Of a stretch of DNA of 64,000 bases, positions 26,049 to 34,797 are shown in pieces; positions within the stretch are counted from its first letter, which is position 1; the number at the start of each line of letters is the position of its first letter. Position numbers and translations under genes: made by a program. The notes below the pieces were generated by a model. The model was not told where the DNA came from and did no database searches. It saw only the letters and a program-made list of their open reading frames with translations. Source of the stretch: Halpernia sp048269545 (lineage in GTDB: Bacteria; Bacteroidota; Bacteroidia; Flavobacteriales; Weeksellaceae); NCBI RefSeq assembly GCF_048269545.1, contig NZ_JBLXIJ010000005.1, forward strand, positions 1 to 64,000, in the 5' to 3' direction.

Positions 26049-27131
26049 TTAATTCCGGAAATCTCCCATATCCAATTTCAAAGAAAAGAAATTAGAATAA
26101 AAATTACTACCGCCAATTCCAGAATTTGTGATGGCGTAATCTAAAGTTAAACCGCGGTATTTGATGCCAATTCCTGCGCTCGGTTGAAAGGAAACTTTTC
26201 GTTTTAAACTTTCGATATCTGTAATACTTTGAAAACGATTTACACCAACTCTCACAAAAATTAAATCCTGAAATTTTAATTCTGCACCTGCGTAAGGCGT
26301 AATACTTGCGAAATCTGTGGAAATTAAAGCAGCAGTTTTTGCAAAATCTACATTAATTCCAACTTCAGGCAATAAAGATAAATCACGGTTGAGATCGAAG
26401 TTTTTACTTGCACCGATATTTAATTTTGGCATTGTAATTTCCAATTTATCCTTTGGCGCAGGATTAAATTCTTGCCCATTTACAACGGTGGATAATTCAT
26501 TTTGATTAACTGTCCAAAAATTAACTGTAGTTGTTGCATCTCGCAACATTCCGCCAAAATTAATTCCATTTTCTGCGTGATAAATTGCACCAATGTCAAA
26601 ACCAAAACCATAACCAGAAGCAAATTTTCCAATATTCCGATAAACTAATTTTGCATTGACTCCCAAATCTAACCTCTGATTTCCTCCTGGATGAAATGCG
26701 AAAGAAACTAGCGCGGCGTAATCTGACGCGGAAAAACTAGTGATTTTATCGTAATCAATATTTCCTTCGCTGTCAATTAATTGTGTGGTATTTAAAATGT
26801 TATCAACTCCCAAACGAATAATTGAAACGGCAAAAACACCATTTTTACTATCTAAAGGTTTTGCATAAGCGATGTAATCATATTTTGCAATACTTTCAAA
26901 ATATTCTGCATGCATCGCTGCAACTTGGTAATCTCTGTCGATCGTCATTAAACCTGCAGGATTCCACATTGGAGAATAAACATCATTTTGATTAGAAATT
27001 ACCGCACCGCCCATTCCTAAACCTCTTGCGCCTGCTCCGATATTTAGAAATTCATTGGAATATTTACGGATAATTTGTGCCTGCAAAATACATCCACAAA
27101 AGAAAAGAGTTAAAAGTAAATTTTTCTTCAT
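26049..27131 (-). CDS. PorV/PorQ family outer-membrane protein
   Basis: 360 aa. Signal peptide (MKKNLLLTLFFCGCILQAQ) then NIGAGARGLGMGGAVISNQNDVYSPMWNPAGL, the entry signature of the PorV/PorQ family, and repeated amphipathic strands ending in a C-terminal SNFYSNFFSLKLDMGDF. This FadL-like beta-barrel family includes PorV, a shuttle/acceptor of the type IX secretion system, but many paralogues exist and I cannot say which this is. ATG start 9 bases after the EamA transporter stop, so probably co-transcribed with it. Confidence 0.9.
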   Translation of the reverse strand: MKKNLLLTLFFCGCILQAQIIRKYSNEFLNIGAGARGLGMGGAVISNQNDVYSPMWNPAGLMTIDRDYQVAAMHAEYFESIAKYDYIAYAKPLDSKNGVFAVSIIRLGVDNILNTTQLIDSEGNIDYDKITSFSASDYAALVSFAFHPGGNQRLDLGVNAKLVYRNIGKFASGYGFGFDIGAIYHAENGINFGGMLRDATTTVNFWTVNQNELSTVVNGQEFNPAPKDKLEITMPKLNIGASKNFDLNRDLSLLPEVGINVDFAKTAALISTDFASITPYAGAELKFQDLIFVRVGVNRFQSITDIESLKRKVSFQPSAGIGIKYRGLTLDYAITNSGIGGSNFYSNFFSLKLDMGDFRN

Positions 27132-27140
27132 TAACTGTTA

Positions 27141-28037
27141 TTAAACCGCAGTTTCTAATTTTTTCTTTCTGGCTTTGATAATTCCATTTGCAACAATTGA
27201 TAAGATCATAATTAAAGAAGCAATATAAAAAATCGGACTCATATGTTCTGATTCTCCAAAAATAAAATAAGCAAAAATAATCCCATAAACTGGCTCCATA
27301 TTTACCGTTAAAATTAAGGTAAATGGAGAAATGTACTTCATTAAATTTACTGATTCAAACATCGGAAAAGCTGTAAAAACGCTTGCCAATAAAGTTAATA
27401 ACGCTAAATCTCTATAACTTATTTCGTGAAAAGTGAAAATTGTTCCAGTTGCTAAAAAGACTAAAGAAATTAATAACCAACCGCCAAAAATTTCGTAAAA
27501 AATAATATTTCCAGAATTGGTTTTGCCAAACATTCTTCCGTTTAAAACTGAAAATAAAGTTCCAAAGAAAGCGCACAAAATTCCTGCAATAATTCCCAGT
27601 TTATAATGGAGTTCTGCTTGAAAAATAACTGAAATACAAACTACGATGATTATACCAATGATGACTTCGGCGATGTCAATTTTCCGACGAAATATAATTG
27701 GTTCTAAAATAGATGCAAATAAAGTAGAAAGTGCGAGACAAGAAAGTGCGATGGAAACATTAGAAACTTTGATGGAATAAAAAAAGCATAACCAATGAAA
27801 AGCCATCAAACCGCCAATTCCGAAGAGTTGAAATAAAATTTTCTTTGAAACATGCAAACTTCTTTTTTTAATAAATCTGATATATACATAAAGAAAAATG
27901 GCAGCGAAAAGCATTCTAAAAAAAACCAAAGCCATTGCTTCCGTGTGAATTAGTTTACCTAAAATAGCCGTAAAACCCCATAAAAATACAATTAAATGGA
28001 GCCTAAAAATCGAGGATTTATAAAGTTGATTTTTCAC
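27141..28037 (-). CDS. EamA family (DMT) transporter
   Basis: 298 aa inner-membrane protein with about 10 hydrophobic helices in two EamA halves, as in drug/metabolite transporters such as RhaT and YdcZ-type carriers. Helix 1 is LHLIVFLWGFTAILGKLI, and the repeat half begins KLGIIAGILCAFFGTLFSVL. GTG start at 28037 (reads MKNQLYKSSIFRLH); no nearby ATG suits better. The C-terminus is basic (KARKKKLE), consistent with a cytoplasmic tail. Substrate unknown. It precedes the PorV/PorQ-like gene by 9 bases. Confidence 0.88.
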   Translation of the reverse strand: MKNQLYKSSIFRLHLIVFLWGFTAILGKLIHTEAMALVFFRMLFAAIFLYVYIRFIKKRSLHVSKKILFQLFGIGGLMAFHWLCFFYSIKVSNVSIALSCLALSTLFASILEPIIFRRKIDIAEVIIGIIIVVCISVIFQAELHYKLGIIAGILCAFFGTLFSVLNGRMFGKTNSGNIIFYEIFGGWLLISLVFLATGTIFTFHEISYRDLALLTLLASVFTAFPMFESVNLMKYISPFTLILTVNMEPVYGIIFAYFIFGESEHMSPIFYIASLIMILSIVANGIIKARKKKLETAV

Positions 28038-28102
28038 TTTGCAAAACTATTCAAAATTTCTCTTTTAATTAGCAACTTTAAATTTAATTAAGTGAAAAAT
28101 TA

Positions 28103-28138
28103 AACAAAAAAAACATTCCAATTTTATCAGAATGTTTA
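28103..28138 (-). terminator. Terminator of the aroC-TlpA-DUF1232 row
   Basis: AAACATTC (28131-28138 complement) pairs with GAATGTTT (28112-28119 complement), 11-base loop; the minus strand then runs into eight T residues. It lies 22 bases after the DUF1232 stop. Confidence 0.8.
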
Positions 28139-28160
28139 AAGTTAAAAAGTTATAAATTAT

Positions 28161-28490
28161 TTACGATACTATTTTCGCATCTATCACTTTATTATTTGAT
28201 TTCTCATTTTCCCACGCTAAAAAACGTTCAGTTTCTTTTATCAGCAAAGGAATTGCAAGTGCAACCAAAGCCAAATCGTCCATCACACCAATTACAGGAA
28301 TCCAATCTGGAATAATATCGATGGGCGAAAGAATGTATAACAAAACAGCGCCTGGAATAATTAGATTCTTGATTTCCGGTTTGTATTGTCTTTTGCGAAT
28401 TGAATTTAACATTCTCGCAATAGTTGGTAATTTACTAATGAAACCTTTATGCTTAAAAGCTTCGATTGCTAAGTTTATTTTTGATGACAT
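28161..28490 (-). CDS. YkvA family protein (DUF1232)
   Basis: 109 aa. The DUF1232 core is unmistakable: LIIPGAVLLYILSPIDIIPD followed by WIPVIGVMDDLALVALAI, two membrane-associated segments around the SPIDxIPD motif. Bacterial YkvA proteins are small membrane proteins of unknown function. The N-terminus is basic, the C-terminus a polar tail. It follows the TlpA gene by 52 bases on the same strand and is probably the last gene of that transcript. Confidence 0.9.
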   Translation of the reverse strand: MSSKINLAIEAFKHKGFISKLPTIARMLNSIRKRQYKPEIKNLIIPGAVLLYILSPIDIIPDWIPVIGVMDDLALVALAIPLLIKETERFLAWENEKSNNKVIDAKIVS

Positions 28491-28542
28491 TTTATATAAA
28501 TTTTTAACTTATTTGCAAAATCTATTCCAATAAATCTAAAAT

Positions 28543-29100
28543 TTATTTTGTTACATTATCAATAAACTCTGAAACGTTTTTGGAATTCCAATCTTTTGAG
28601 CCATCCTCCTTTTGTAAAATTCTTCCTCCTTTTCCTAAAATATAAGTTGTCGGAAAAACGCTTGGTAATAATTTTTCAGTTAAAGGACTTTGCGCCACAT
28701 AAACCGGAACGTTGTAATTATTTTCTTTTAAAAATTTCCGAATATCCTCTTCTTTATCTTGCATCGCAATAAGCACGAATTTCATTTTTCCATTTTTTGC
28801 ATCATGCAATTTCTGAATTGACGGCCATTCCGCGCGACACGGAGGACACCAAGTTCCCCAAAAATTTAGAAAAACTGTTTCGTTTTTGAAGTCTTTTAAA
28901 TTCGCATCTGGAACATTTATTCCTTTTAACGCAAGATTATAATCGGCGTCAGAAAAAGTAATTTCACTTTCAACTTTGCTGATAGATGGACTCATTAAAA
29001 TTTGTCCACGAACAAAATCACCAAATTTAGGAATAGTGAAAACCGCAATCATAAAAGCAGTTAACAATAAATAAAAAATATTTTTCTTCAAAAATTTCAT
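28543..29100 (-). CDS. TlpA-like thiol-disulfide oxidoreductase
   Basis: 185 aa. An N-terminal membrane anchor (FYLLLTAFMIAVFTIP) holds a periplasmic thioredoxin-fold domain with active site WGTWCPPCRAEWP (Cys85, Cys88) and the cis-Pro region SVFPTTYILGKGG. The CPPC pair is typical of reducing thioredoxins of the TlpA/ResA group used in cytochrome c maturation or envelope disulfide repair. Starts 1 base after the stop of the other thioredoxin-like gene; operon with aroC. Confidence 0.93.
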   Translation of the reverse strand: MKFLKKNIFYLLLTAFMIAVFTIPKFGDFVRGQILMSPSISKVESEITFSDADYNLALKGINVPDANLKDFKNETVFLNFWGTWCPPCRAEWPSIQKLHDAKNGKMKFVLIAMQDKEEDIRKFLKENNYNVPVYVAQSPLTEKLLPSVFPTTYILGKGGRILQKEDGSKDWNSKNVSEFIDNVTK

Positions 29101-29101
29101 T

Positions 29102-29665
29102 TTATAATAGATTTAAAATCTCGTCGATTGTATCTTTTCCACGGTTTTTTGCATAGTAAACTTGCAAGTCATTGTGAAATTCCTCTACAGTATAAGTTTC
29201 TGGATTTTGCTTATATTTTTTTAATAATTCTGTGCCGTATTTTGGTCTTGGTCCCCAAACATTTTTCACTGATAAATCTTCATTTAATAAAAGCACAATT
29301 GGAATTGCTCTTCCACCATTGGTTAAAAATTGGTCGATTAATGATGTGTCAGAATCTCTTAAAAATATTCTAACTTCATTTCCGGCTGCTTCAAAAAATT
29401 CAGAAACTGCAGGAACTGTCGCACTTGCATCGCCACACCACGGTTCGGAAATGATTAAAACTTTTCCTTTAAAACTTTTATTTTTTAGTTCAGAAAGTTG
29501 TTCTTCATCAACTTTAAAAGTTTTTAAAGTTCGGTTAATCCGTTGAAGTCCCAATTCATAATATGCTTGATGTTCATCATTTTTATCCGGATTACTAAGG
29601 AATCTTTCTTCCGCAACTTTGAGATATTCTTCAAAACTTAGGGCGTTTTGCCAATAATTTTTCAT
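29102..29665 (-). CDS. Thioredoxin family protein lacking the second active-site cysteine
   Basis: 187 aa cytoplasmic protein. After a helical N-terminal 60 residues, a thioredoxin fold starts at KGKVLIISEPWCGDASATVP; the active site is WCGDA with only Cys77, so it cannot use a CxxC cycle and may act as a monothiol reductase or chaperone-like protein. NGGRAIPIVLLL holds the cis-Pro. Families of this form occur widely in Flavobacteriia. Its ATG overlaps the aroC stop by 1 base (TAATG), implying translational coupling. Confidence 0.87.
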   Translation of the reverse strand: MKNYWQNALSFEEYLKVAEERFLSNPDKNDEHQAYYELGLQRINRTLKTFKVDEEQLSELKNKSFKGKVLIISEPWCGDASATVPAVSEFFEAAGNEVRIFLRDSDTSLIDQFLTNGGRAIPIVLLLNEDLSVKNVWGPRPKYGTELLKKYKQNPETYTVEEFHNDLQVYYAKNRGKDTIDEILNLL

Positions 29666-30726
29666 TAAAATTTTCTTATTTTATTTATTAAATATAAATC
29701 TGCTATAATAAAAGCGGCTAAATTTTCTACAATTGGAACTGCTCTTGGTAAAACACAAGGATCATGTCTTCCTTTTCCTTCCACAGTTACTTTATTTCCT
29801 TCTTTATCGATACTTTCTTGTGGTCGTAAAATTGTCGCAACGGGTTTAAAAGCCACACGGAAATAAATGTCCATTCCATTAGAAATTCCACCTTGAATTC
29901 CACCGGAAAGATTTGTTTTTGTAGTTCCGTCTTCGCTGAATTGGTCGTTGTGTTCTGCGCCGGTCATTCTTGCGCCACAAAATCCGCTTCCGTATTCAAA
30001 ACCTTTTGCAGCATTAATGTTCATCATTCCCTTTGCTAATTCAGCTTGTAATTTTCCAAAAACGGGTTCGCCAATTCCAACTGGAACATTTTGTAAAACA
30101 CAGGTAATTGTTCCACCAATTGTATTTCCTTCTTTTTTTATTTCTTTAATTTTGGAAATCATTTTTTCTGCAGTTTCCGCATCTGGACAACGAACATCAT
30201 TAGAATCAATTTTAGAAAAATCTAATTCTTGATATGATTTTTCACAAAAAATATCGCCAACTGATGAAACGTAAGCGTTTATTTTAATCTCTTTTGGCAA
30301 AAGTTGTTTGGCTAAACTTCCGGCAATTACCCAATTTAAAGTTTCTCGCGCAGAAGATTTTCCGCCTCCGCGGAAATCTCTAATTCCAAATTTTTTATCA
30401 TAAGTAAAATCTGCGTGTGACGGTCTGTAATATTGTGAAATATGATCGTAATCTTTTGATTTTTGATTTTCATTAGGCACTAAAAAACCAATCGGTGTTC
30501 CAGTTGATTTTCCTTCAAAAATTCCCGATAAAAATTTTACGGTATCACTTTCTTTTCTTTGGGTAACAATCGAAGATTGACCTGGTTTTCTACGGTCTAA
30601 TTGTTTTTGAATCTCATCAAAATTGATTTCTAAACCTGCTGGAAAATTGTTTAAAATTCCGCCATAAGCTTCGCCGTGACTTTCACCGAAAGTAGAAAGT
30701 GTAAGAAAGTTTCCTAAATTGAACAT
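29665..30726 (-). CDS. aroC: Chorismate synthase
   Basis: 353 aa FMN-dependent enzyme converting EPSP to chorismate, the last common step of aromatic amino acid and folate precursor synthesis. Family signatures: FGESHGEAYGGILNNFPAG at the N-terminus, RRKPGQSSIVTQRKESD, HADFTYDKKFGIRDFRGGG with the catalytic and FMN-contacting residues, and SGGIQGGISNGMDIYFRVA; FRGGGKSSARET completes the active site. Length normal. First gene of a tight row with two thioredoxin-like genes. Its start codon lies 4 bases beyond a TAnnTTTG box. Confidence 0.97.
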   Translation of the reverse strand: MFNLGNFLTLSTFGESHGEAYGGILNNFPAGLEINFDEIQKQLDRRKPGQSSIVTQRKESDTVKFLSGIFEGKSTGTPIGFLVPNENQKSKDYDHISQYYRPSHADFTYDKKFGIRDFRGGGKSSARETLNWVIAGSLAKQLLPKEIKINAYVSSVGDIFCEKSYQELDFSKIDSNDVRCPDAETAEKMISKIKEIKKEGNTIGGTITCVLQNVPVGIGEPVFGKLQAELAKGMMNINAAKGFEYGSGFCGARMTGAEHNDQFSEDGTTKTNLSGGIQGGISNGMDIYFRVAFKPVATILRPQESIDKEGNKVTVEGKGRHDPCVLPRAVPIVENLAAFIIADLYLINKIRKF

Positions 30727-30730
30727 AGTA

Positions 30731-30738
30731 CAAATTTA
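30731..30738 (-). promoter_or_regulatory. Promoter -7 box of aroC
   Basis: TAAATTTG on the minus strand matches TAnnTTTG and ends only 4 bases before the aroC ATG, so the transcript may start at or next to the start codon. No TTG at suitable spacing. Confidence 0.5.
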
Positions 30739-30788
30739 AGATAATTTTTTGCATAATTAATTCTTTAAAAAAGATAAAAACCTGATTT

Positions 30789-32411
30789 TTAATAGCCTAA
30801 ATCTTTCAGAATTAATTTTAATTGTTGATGTTGTTGAATAGTTAATTTTTTCCAAACAAAACCATCTTTTAAATCATTAGAAATCATTTGTGGGAAAATT
30901 CCGGCATCGAAATCTTCTTTTAAAAATTCGGGAGAAATCGCAGGAATTGGCGTGTCAAAAGAGAAAGGATAATCTTTTACCACATTAAATTTTAGATTTC
31001 CAATTTGATGAGTTGAGAAATTATTTAATTTAAATTGTGCAGGTTTTAAAAATTGATCTTTAGAAATTCCCGACATAAAATAACCTAATTTAAAACTTGG
31101 AATATATTTTTGTAATAGTTGTGGAAAACTTAAAACCGTGAATGAAATTGAAGTTAAGATTGCGGATGTTATTAAAATAAAATTTTTAGTGAATATTTGA
31201 TAAAATAAAATGAAAAATATTACAAAAAAAACATCAATAAAAAAACGGTATTGCGCTGAAAATAAAATAACTAGAATGCTTTTAAGTAAAATAGAAATCC
31301 AAAGAAAATAAATTATTTTTTTATTTTTCTTAAATGCAAATAGGGTAAAAATTAAAATTAAAATAAGAAAGCTCCAATGAATTACAGACTTTATTCCATT
31401 TAAAAATAACCAATTTTTCACATAATCCGAAGTTGAAAATTGACTTATTTGCACCACAGAATATTGCATGTCATAAGTTTTTTGAATCGCAGTTTCTGAA
31501 GAAATTTTTAATAATTCTGCGTTCGGTTTCCAACTTAAATTAAAATCTAAAATAGAAATGGGAAAAACTGGAAAACCAAATGTGTAAAGGTTTTTAATAA
31601 TAAAAAGTAGAAAAATAATTGAACCTAAAAAGATAAATTTTAATTTTGATTTTAAAAAGAAAATAGAGTAGAGTAAAGTGAAAATTGGTACCCAAATCAT
31701 GGTTGGTTTTATAGCAAAAACAAAAATGGAAAGTGCGAATAATAATTTTGAGTTTTTATTACCGATTAATATTTCATTTAAAATAATTAAGGATAAAATA
31801 ATTACGGGCAAATCTGGACTGGGAGATTGTGTAAATAAAAGTAAAACGGGAAAAAATAGAAAATGAAACCAAGATTTTTTTTCTAAAATAAAAATTAAAT
31901 AAAATACCATTAAAACAGTATTTAACCTCAAATAAAGATCTGTAAAATGGGAAAATCCAGCTTCTAAAAAATGCCAAAAAGACATTTGCCCCAGAAGTAA
32001 ATCTAAATTTGAAATTCCTTTTGATAAACCAATTTCTGAAAGCCATTTTATTGTTGGAACATAATACCCAAAATGGTCTAAAATAAAAGGATAAAAACTT
32101 CCGAAAAGTAAGATTATTGCTGTGACTATTGAAAAAATACGATAATTTAATTTAAGAAAAATCCATAATTCTTTCCATAATTTAAAGTAGAAAAAAGAAG
32201 TTAAACCTATTAAAATTGTTGAAATTTCTAAAAAAATATTTAGAGGAAAGAAGAAGGAAATAATGCAAAAATAAAAGGTAGAAACTAAAATCCCAGAAAA
32301 TAAATAACCCGAAAAACCACTCAATAATTCACCAAAATTATAATTAAATAATTTCCCAATTCCAGAGAGTGCAGGTAATAAAATTAATAATGAAAAGAAA
32401 ATATAAAGCAT
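30789..32411 (-). CDS. Polytopic membrane protein of unknown function
   Basis: 540 aa with roughly 12 hydrophobic segments across residues 1-410, then a 120-residue hydrophilic C-terminal part (from about HIGNLKFNV-type strands to KLILKDLGY). The pattern of many helices followed by a soluble tail resembles GT-C glycosyltransferase-like or O-antigen-related membrane proteins of Bacteroidota, but I see no diagnostic DD/DE motif and do not assign a function. Very rich in Phe, Ile and Leu, AT-rich even for this genome. 62 bases upstream of aroC on the same strand; start ATG directly before a terminator. Confidence 0.75.
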   Translation of the reverse strand: MLYIFFSLLILLPALSGIGKLFNYNFGELLSGFSGYLFSGILVSTFYFCIISFFFPLNIFLEISTILIGLTSFFYFKLWKELWIFLKLNYRIFSIVTAIILLFGSFYPFILDHFGYYVPTIKWLSEIGLSKGISNLDLLLGQMSFWHFLEAGFSHFTDLYLRLNTVLMVFYLIFILEKKSWFHFLFFPVLLLFTQSPSPDLPVIILSLIILNEILIGNKNSKLLFALSIFVFAIKPTMIWVPIFTLLYSIFFLKSKLKFIFLGSIIFLLFIIKNLYTFGFPVFPISILDFNLSWKPNAELLKISSETAIQKTYDMQYSVVQISQFSTSDYVKNWLFLNGIKSVIHWSFLILILIFTLFAFKKNKKIIYFLWISILLKSILVILFSAQYRFFIDVFFVIFFILFYQIFTKNFILITSAILTSISFTVLSFPQLLQKYIPSFKLGYFMSGISKDQFLKPAQFKLNNFSTHQIGNLKFNVVKDYPFSFDTPIPAISPEFLKEDFDAGIFPQMISNDLKDGFVWKKLTIQQHQQLKLILKDLGY

Positions 32412-32412
32412 A

Positions 32413-32444
32413 AAAAAGATTGCTTAAAAATAAGCAATCTTTTT
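32413..32444 (-). terminator. Terminator after the glycine-zipper gene
   Basis: AAAAAGATTGCTTA (32413-32426) pairs perfectly with TAAGCAATCTTTTT (32431-32444), 4-base loop, with A/T runs on both sides. Confidence 0.88.
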
Positions 32445-32461
32445 ATAAATATTTTATAAAT

Positions 32462-32989
32462 TTATTTTTTCGGTTGAACTCTTCCAGTTTTTCTGTCATT
32501 TGCTCTACCAATTGTATAACCAGTTGCTCCTCCAACAACGCCACCAATTACCGCTCCTAAAGCTCTATTTTTTTTAGCAATTATGGCTCCAGCTGCAGCT
32601 CCACCAACGGTTCCAATTACGGTTCCTTTTGCAGCAGAACTCCATCCTTTTTTCTGCGCAACGGGCGCATTTGCAGTAGAATTCCCTGAATTTGAATTAT
32701 TTCGCGGCGTATTATCAACATAAACTGTTCTTGTTCTCACAGGTTGTGGATAAGATCTTGCAACAGCAGCTTTTTTTGTTTCTAAAGCTTTAATACTATC
32801 TGCTTTTTTCTGTTGTTCGTAAACCAGTTGTTCTTTTTGGATTCCTAATTTTTGACGTTCAATTTCTAATTGTCGCGTTTGAAATTCTATTTTTTGATCA
32901 GCTAAACTTTTTGTGGTTTCTGTATTTTCTTTCTTACAAGCTGTAAAACTTAATAAAGAAACTAAACCAACTAACATTATCTTTTTCAT
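32462..32989 (-). CDS. Lipoprotein with coiled coil and YMGG-like glycine zipper
   Basis: 175 aa. Lipoprotein signal MKKIMLVGLVSLLSFTAC (Cys18). Residues about 25-75 are a charged coiled coil (KIEFQTRQLEIERQKLGI), followed by a polar linker and a Gly/Ala-rich membrane-inserting segment: GTVIGTVGGAAAGAIIAKK and LGAVIGGVVGGATGYTIGRA, the double hairpin of YMGG/glycine-zipper proteins. Likely an envelope protein that oligomerises in or on a membrane; specific role unknown. Single gene with its own terminator. Confidence 0.85.
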   Translation of the reverse strand: MKKIMLVGLVSLLSFTACKKENTETTKSLADQKIEFQTRQLEIERQKLGIQKEQLVYEQQKKADSIKALETKKAAVARSYPQPVRTRTVYVDNTPRNNSNSGNSTANAPVAQKKGWSSAAKGTVIGTVGGAAAGAIIAKKNRALGAVIGGVVGGATGYTIGRANDRKTGRVQPKK

Positions 32990-33088
32990 AATTTTGAGAT
33001 TTCAATTAATAATATATAGTTACTTTCAATACTGAAACCAAAGTAGTGTTAAAGAAAAGTTAAAGTTGAAATTTTTGATTTTTAATAA

Positions 33089-33121
33089 AAAACAAGCTAT
33101 TGAAAATCAATAACTTGTTTT
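33089..33121 (-). terminator. Terminator directly after tRNA-Cys
   Basis: AAAACAAGcTATTGA (33089-33103) pairs with TCAATAaCTTGTTTT (33107-33121) with one mismatch and a 3-base loop, then T residues on the minus strand. Its first base is the last base of the tRNA CCA end. Confidence 0.82.
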
Positions 33122-33194
33122 GGAGGTTTCGAGCGGATTCGAACCGCTGTAGATGGTGTTGCAGACCACTGCCTAACCACTCGGCCACGAAACC
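33121..33194 (-). tRNA. trnC: tRNA-Cys (anticodon GCA)
   Basis: Read on the minus strand the sequence folds as a complete cloverleaf: acceptor GGTTTCG with CGAAACC, D arm GCC/GGC, anticodon arm GTGGT-CTGCAAC-ACCAT with anticodon GCA, T arm AGCGG-TTCGAAT-CCGCT, discriminator U and an encoded CCA end. Anticodon and U73 both indicate cysteine. It is the only tRNA in the window and stands between the glycine-zipper gene and the DUF4403 gene. Confidence 0.98.
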
Positions 33195-33268
33195 ATTTTT
33201 TTAAAGGAGTGCAAATATAACATAATATTTTTCTGAAAGAAAATTTTATAAAAATTTTATAAAAAAAA

Positions 33269-34636
33269 TTACATTCCCTGCACTTTTAATTGCAATGTGG
33301 CTTCGGTTAAAATAACGGCTGTAATTCCATTTGGTGTTAGAAGAATTTGGGTTGGTTTTAATTTAAAAACTTTACCGCTGATTTTCAAACCTTTATAATA
33401 CTCTTTATTAAAAGCCTCTTCGATACTGCTTTTTGAACTTAATTCTAAGTCTGAAGTTGGGATTCCGTATTCGTCTTCAATCATTTTAGTAATTTTTTTT
33501 TGAAATAAAAATGTCAAAGTTTTTTGGAAAATATTGCTGGTTTTTAATTTAAATTTTGTGTCGCTTAAAACTATTTTATGTTTCACTTCATTATAAATCG
33601 GTATTCCAGAAATAAAGGAAGTTCCGTTCACAGTTCCTGTGGTTTCTGCTTCTATCATTAATCTTTCATCACTTTCATAAACTTTAATTCCAGTAATTGT
33701 AATTGAAGATTTTCCTTCTCTAAAATCGTATTTTTTATTTAAAAAAGTTTGCTCTGCAATTTTTGTGGCTTCGTCGTACGGAATATTTGCGGTGGTATTT
33801 AAATTAAAATGATTCTGCAATCTTGGAACGAAATTAAAATTAGCAATTGCACCTACATTTGGTGAGTTTTCGGGTTTTAAACCAGTGAAAGTTTCTGAAT
33901 AAACATCCAAACCAATGTTCGTTTGAATTTCATTTCCATAGAATTTTAATGGTGTTAAATTGACACTTAAAGGCGTAATTTTCAACCAAGTTTTATAATC
34001 TTGAGAAATTTCAAATGGCTCTGAAAACAAGTTCCACGCGGTAATTGCGAGTTGCTGAAAATTGAGTTGAGTTGTCATTTGTTCATCGATTGTAGAGCAA
34101 AATTTCGTTTGCTGTTCTTTCAAACTATTTTCCACTAAAGAAGTAATCGGGATTTTTATTCTGCCATAATCTAAAACTGGTTTCGTAACCCATTGAAAAC
34201 CATTTGCAGTTGTTTTTGTGGAAATGGTCCAGTTGTTATTTGCCGTCAATTGTGTGTTGAAAAACATCACGGTTTCAAAAGTGGTGTTTTGATAAGTGTA
34301 AACGCCCAAAGTTCCGATGCCTTTTTCTGCCCAAATTTTTAATGGAACGGCAATTAATAAATTATTATTTGTTCCACCGACAATTCTGATGTCTTTTGTT
34401 TTCCAGACTTTTACTTTAAATTGGTCATTGTTGTTGTCATCGTAAGAATTATCTTCATAAATTAAATCTTTCACCGAAGAATTTACCATTGAACTTATTT
34501 CACTTAATGGAATTTTAACCGGCATCGTAATGCTGGATTTTATTTTCGGGAAAGTGTAAGTTGGAAATATTTCTGCTGTTTGCGCAAAACTTAAAATACT
34601 GAAAACGAGGAAAATAATTGAAAATGATTTCTTCAT
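33269..34636 (-). CDS. DUF4403 family exported protein
   Basis: 455 aa. Signal peptide (MKKSFSIIFLVFSILSFAQ) and a long mature part that opens with FPKIKSSITMPVKIPLSEIS, the DUF4403 entry motif. The rest alternates strands with LRIVGGTNNNLLIAVPLKIW-type segments; DUF4403 proteins are related to lipid-transfer-like tubular (TULIP/BPI-type) folds by structure prediction in the literature as I recall, which I mark as uncertain. Role unknown. Downstream of the tRNA region, single gene. Confidence 0.83.
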   Translation of the reverse strand: MKKSFSIIFLVFSILSFAQTAEIFPTYTFPKIKSSITMPVKIPLSEISSMVNSSVKDLIYEDNSYDDNNNDQFKVKVWKTKDIRIVGGTNNNLLIAVPLKIWAEKGIGTLGVYTYQNTTFETVMFFNTQLTANNNWTISTKTTANGFQWVTKPVLDYGRIKIPITSLVENSLKEQQTKFCSTIDEQMTTQLNFQQLAITAWNLFSEPFEISQDYKTWLKITPLSVNLTPLKFYGNEIQTNIGLDVYSETFTGLKPENSPNVGAIANFNFVPRLQNHFNLNTTANIPYDEATKIAEQTFLNKKYDFREGKSSITITGIKVYESDERLMIEAETTGTVNGTSFISGIPIYNEVKHKIVLSDTKFKLKTSNIFQKTLTFLFQKKITKMIEDEYGIPTSDLELSSKSSIEEAFNKEYYKGLKISGKVFKLKPTQILLTPNGITAVILTEATLQLKVQGM

Positions 34637-34643
34637 TGGTTGG

Positions 34644-34722
34644 ATTTAAACACAAATGGAATTACTGTTCTTGAAATTTTTAACACAAATAACACGAATA
34701 TTTTATGATTTAAACACAAATG
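34644..34722. repeat. Short direct repeats ATTTAAACACAAATG
   Basis: ATTTAAACACAAATG occurs exactly at 34644-34658 and 34708-34722, with a third related copy TTTTAACACAAAT at 34678-34690. They fill the gap between the DUF4403 start and folB. Confidence 0.7.
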
Positions 34723-34752
34723 ACCCAAATTTTAATGTAAAAATTTTATTTT

Positions 34753-34797
34753 TCTAAAATCTAAAATCTAAAATCTAAAATCTAAAATCTAAAATCT
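34753..34797. repeat. Tandem heptamer TCTAAAA, six copies plus a partial
   Basis: Six perfect copies of TCTAAAA from 34753 to 34794, then TCT. The folB stop codon (TAG on the minus strand, 34789-34791) and its last two sense codons lie within the array, so copy-number slippage would change the folB 3' end only slightly. Confidence 0.9.

Noticed and set aside
29232..29546. Plus-strand open frame of 104 codons
   Set aside because: It lies fully antisense to the thioredoxin-like gene, and shows no family pattern.
34753..34797. CRISPR array
   Set aside because: The repeats are contiguous heptamers without spacers, and no cas genes are present.
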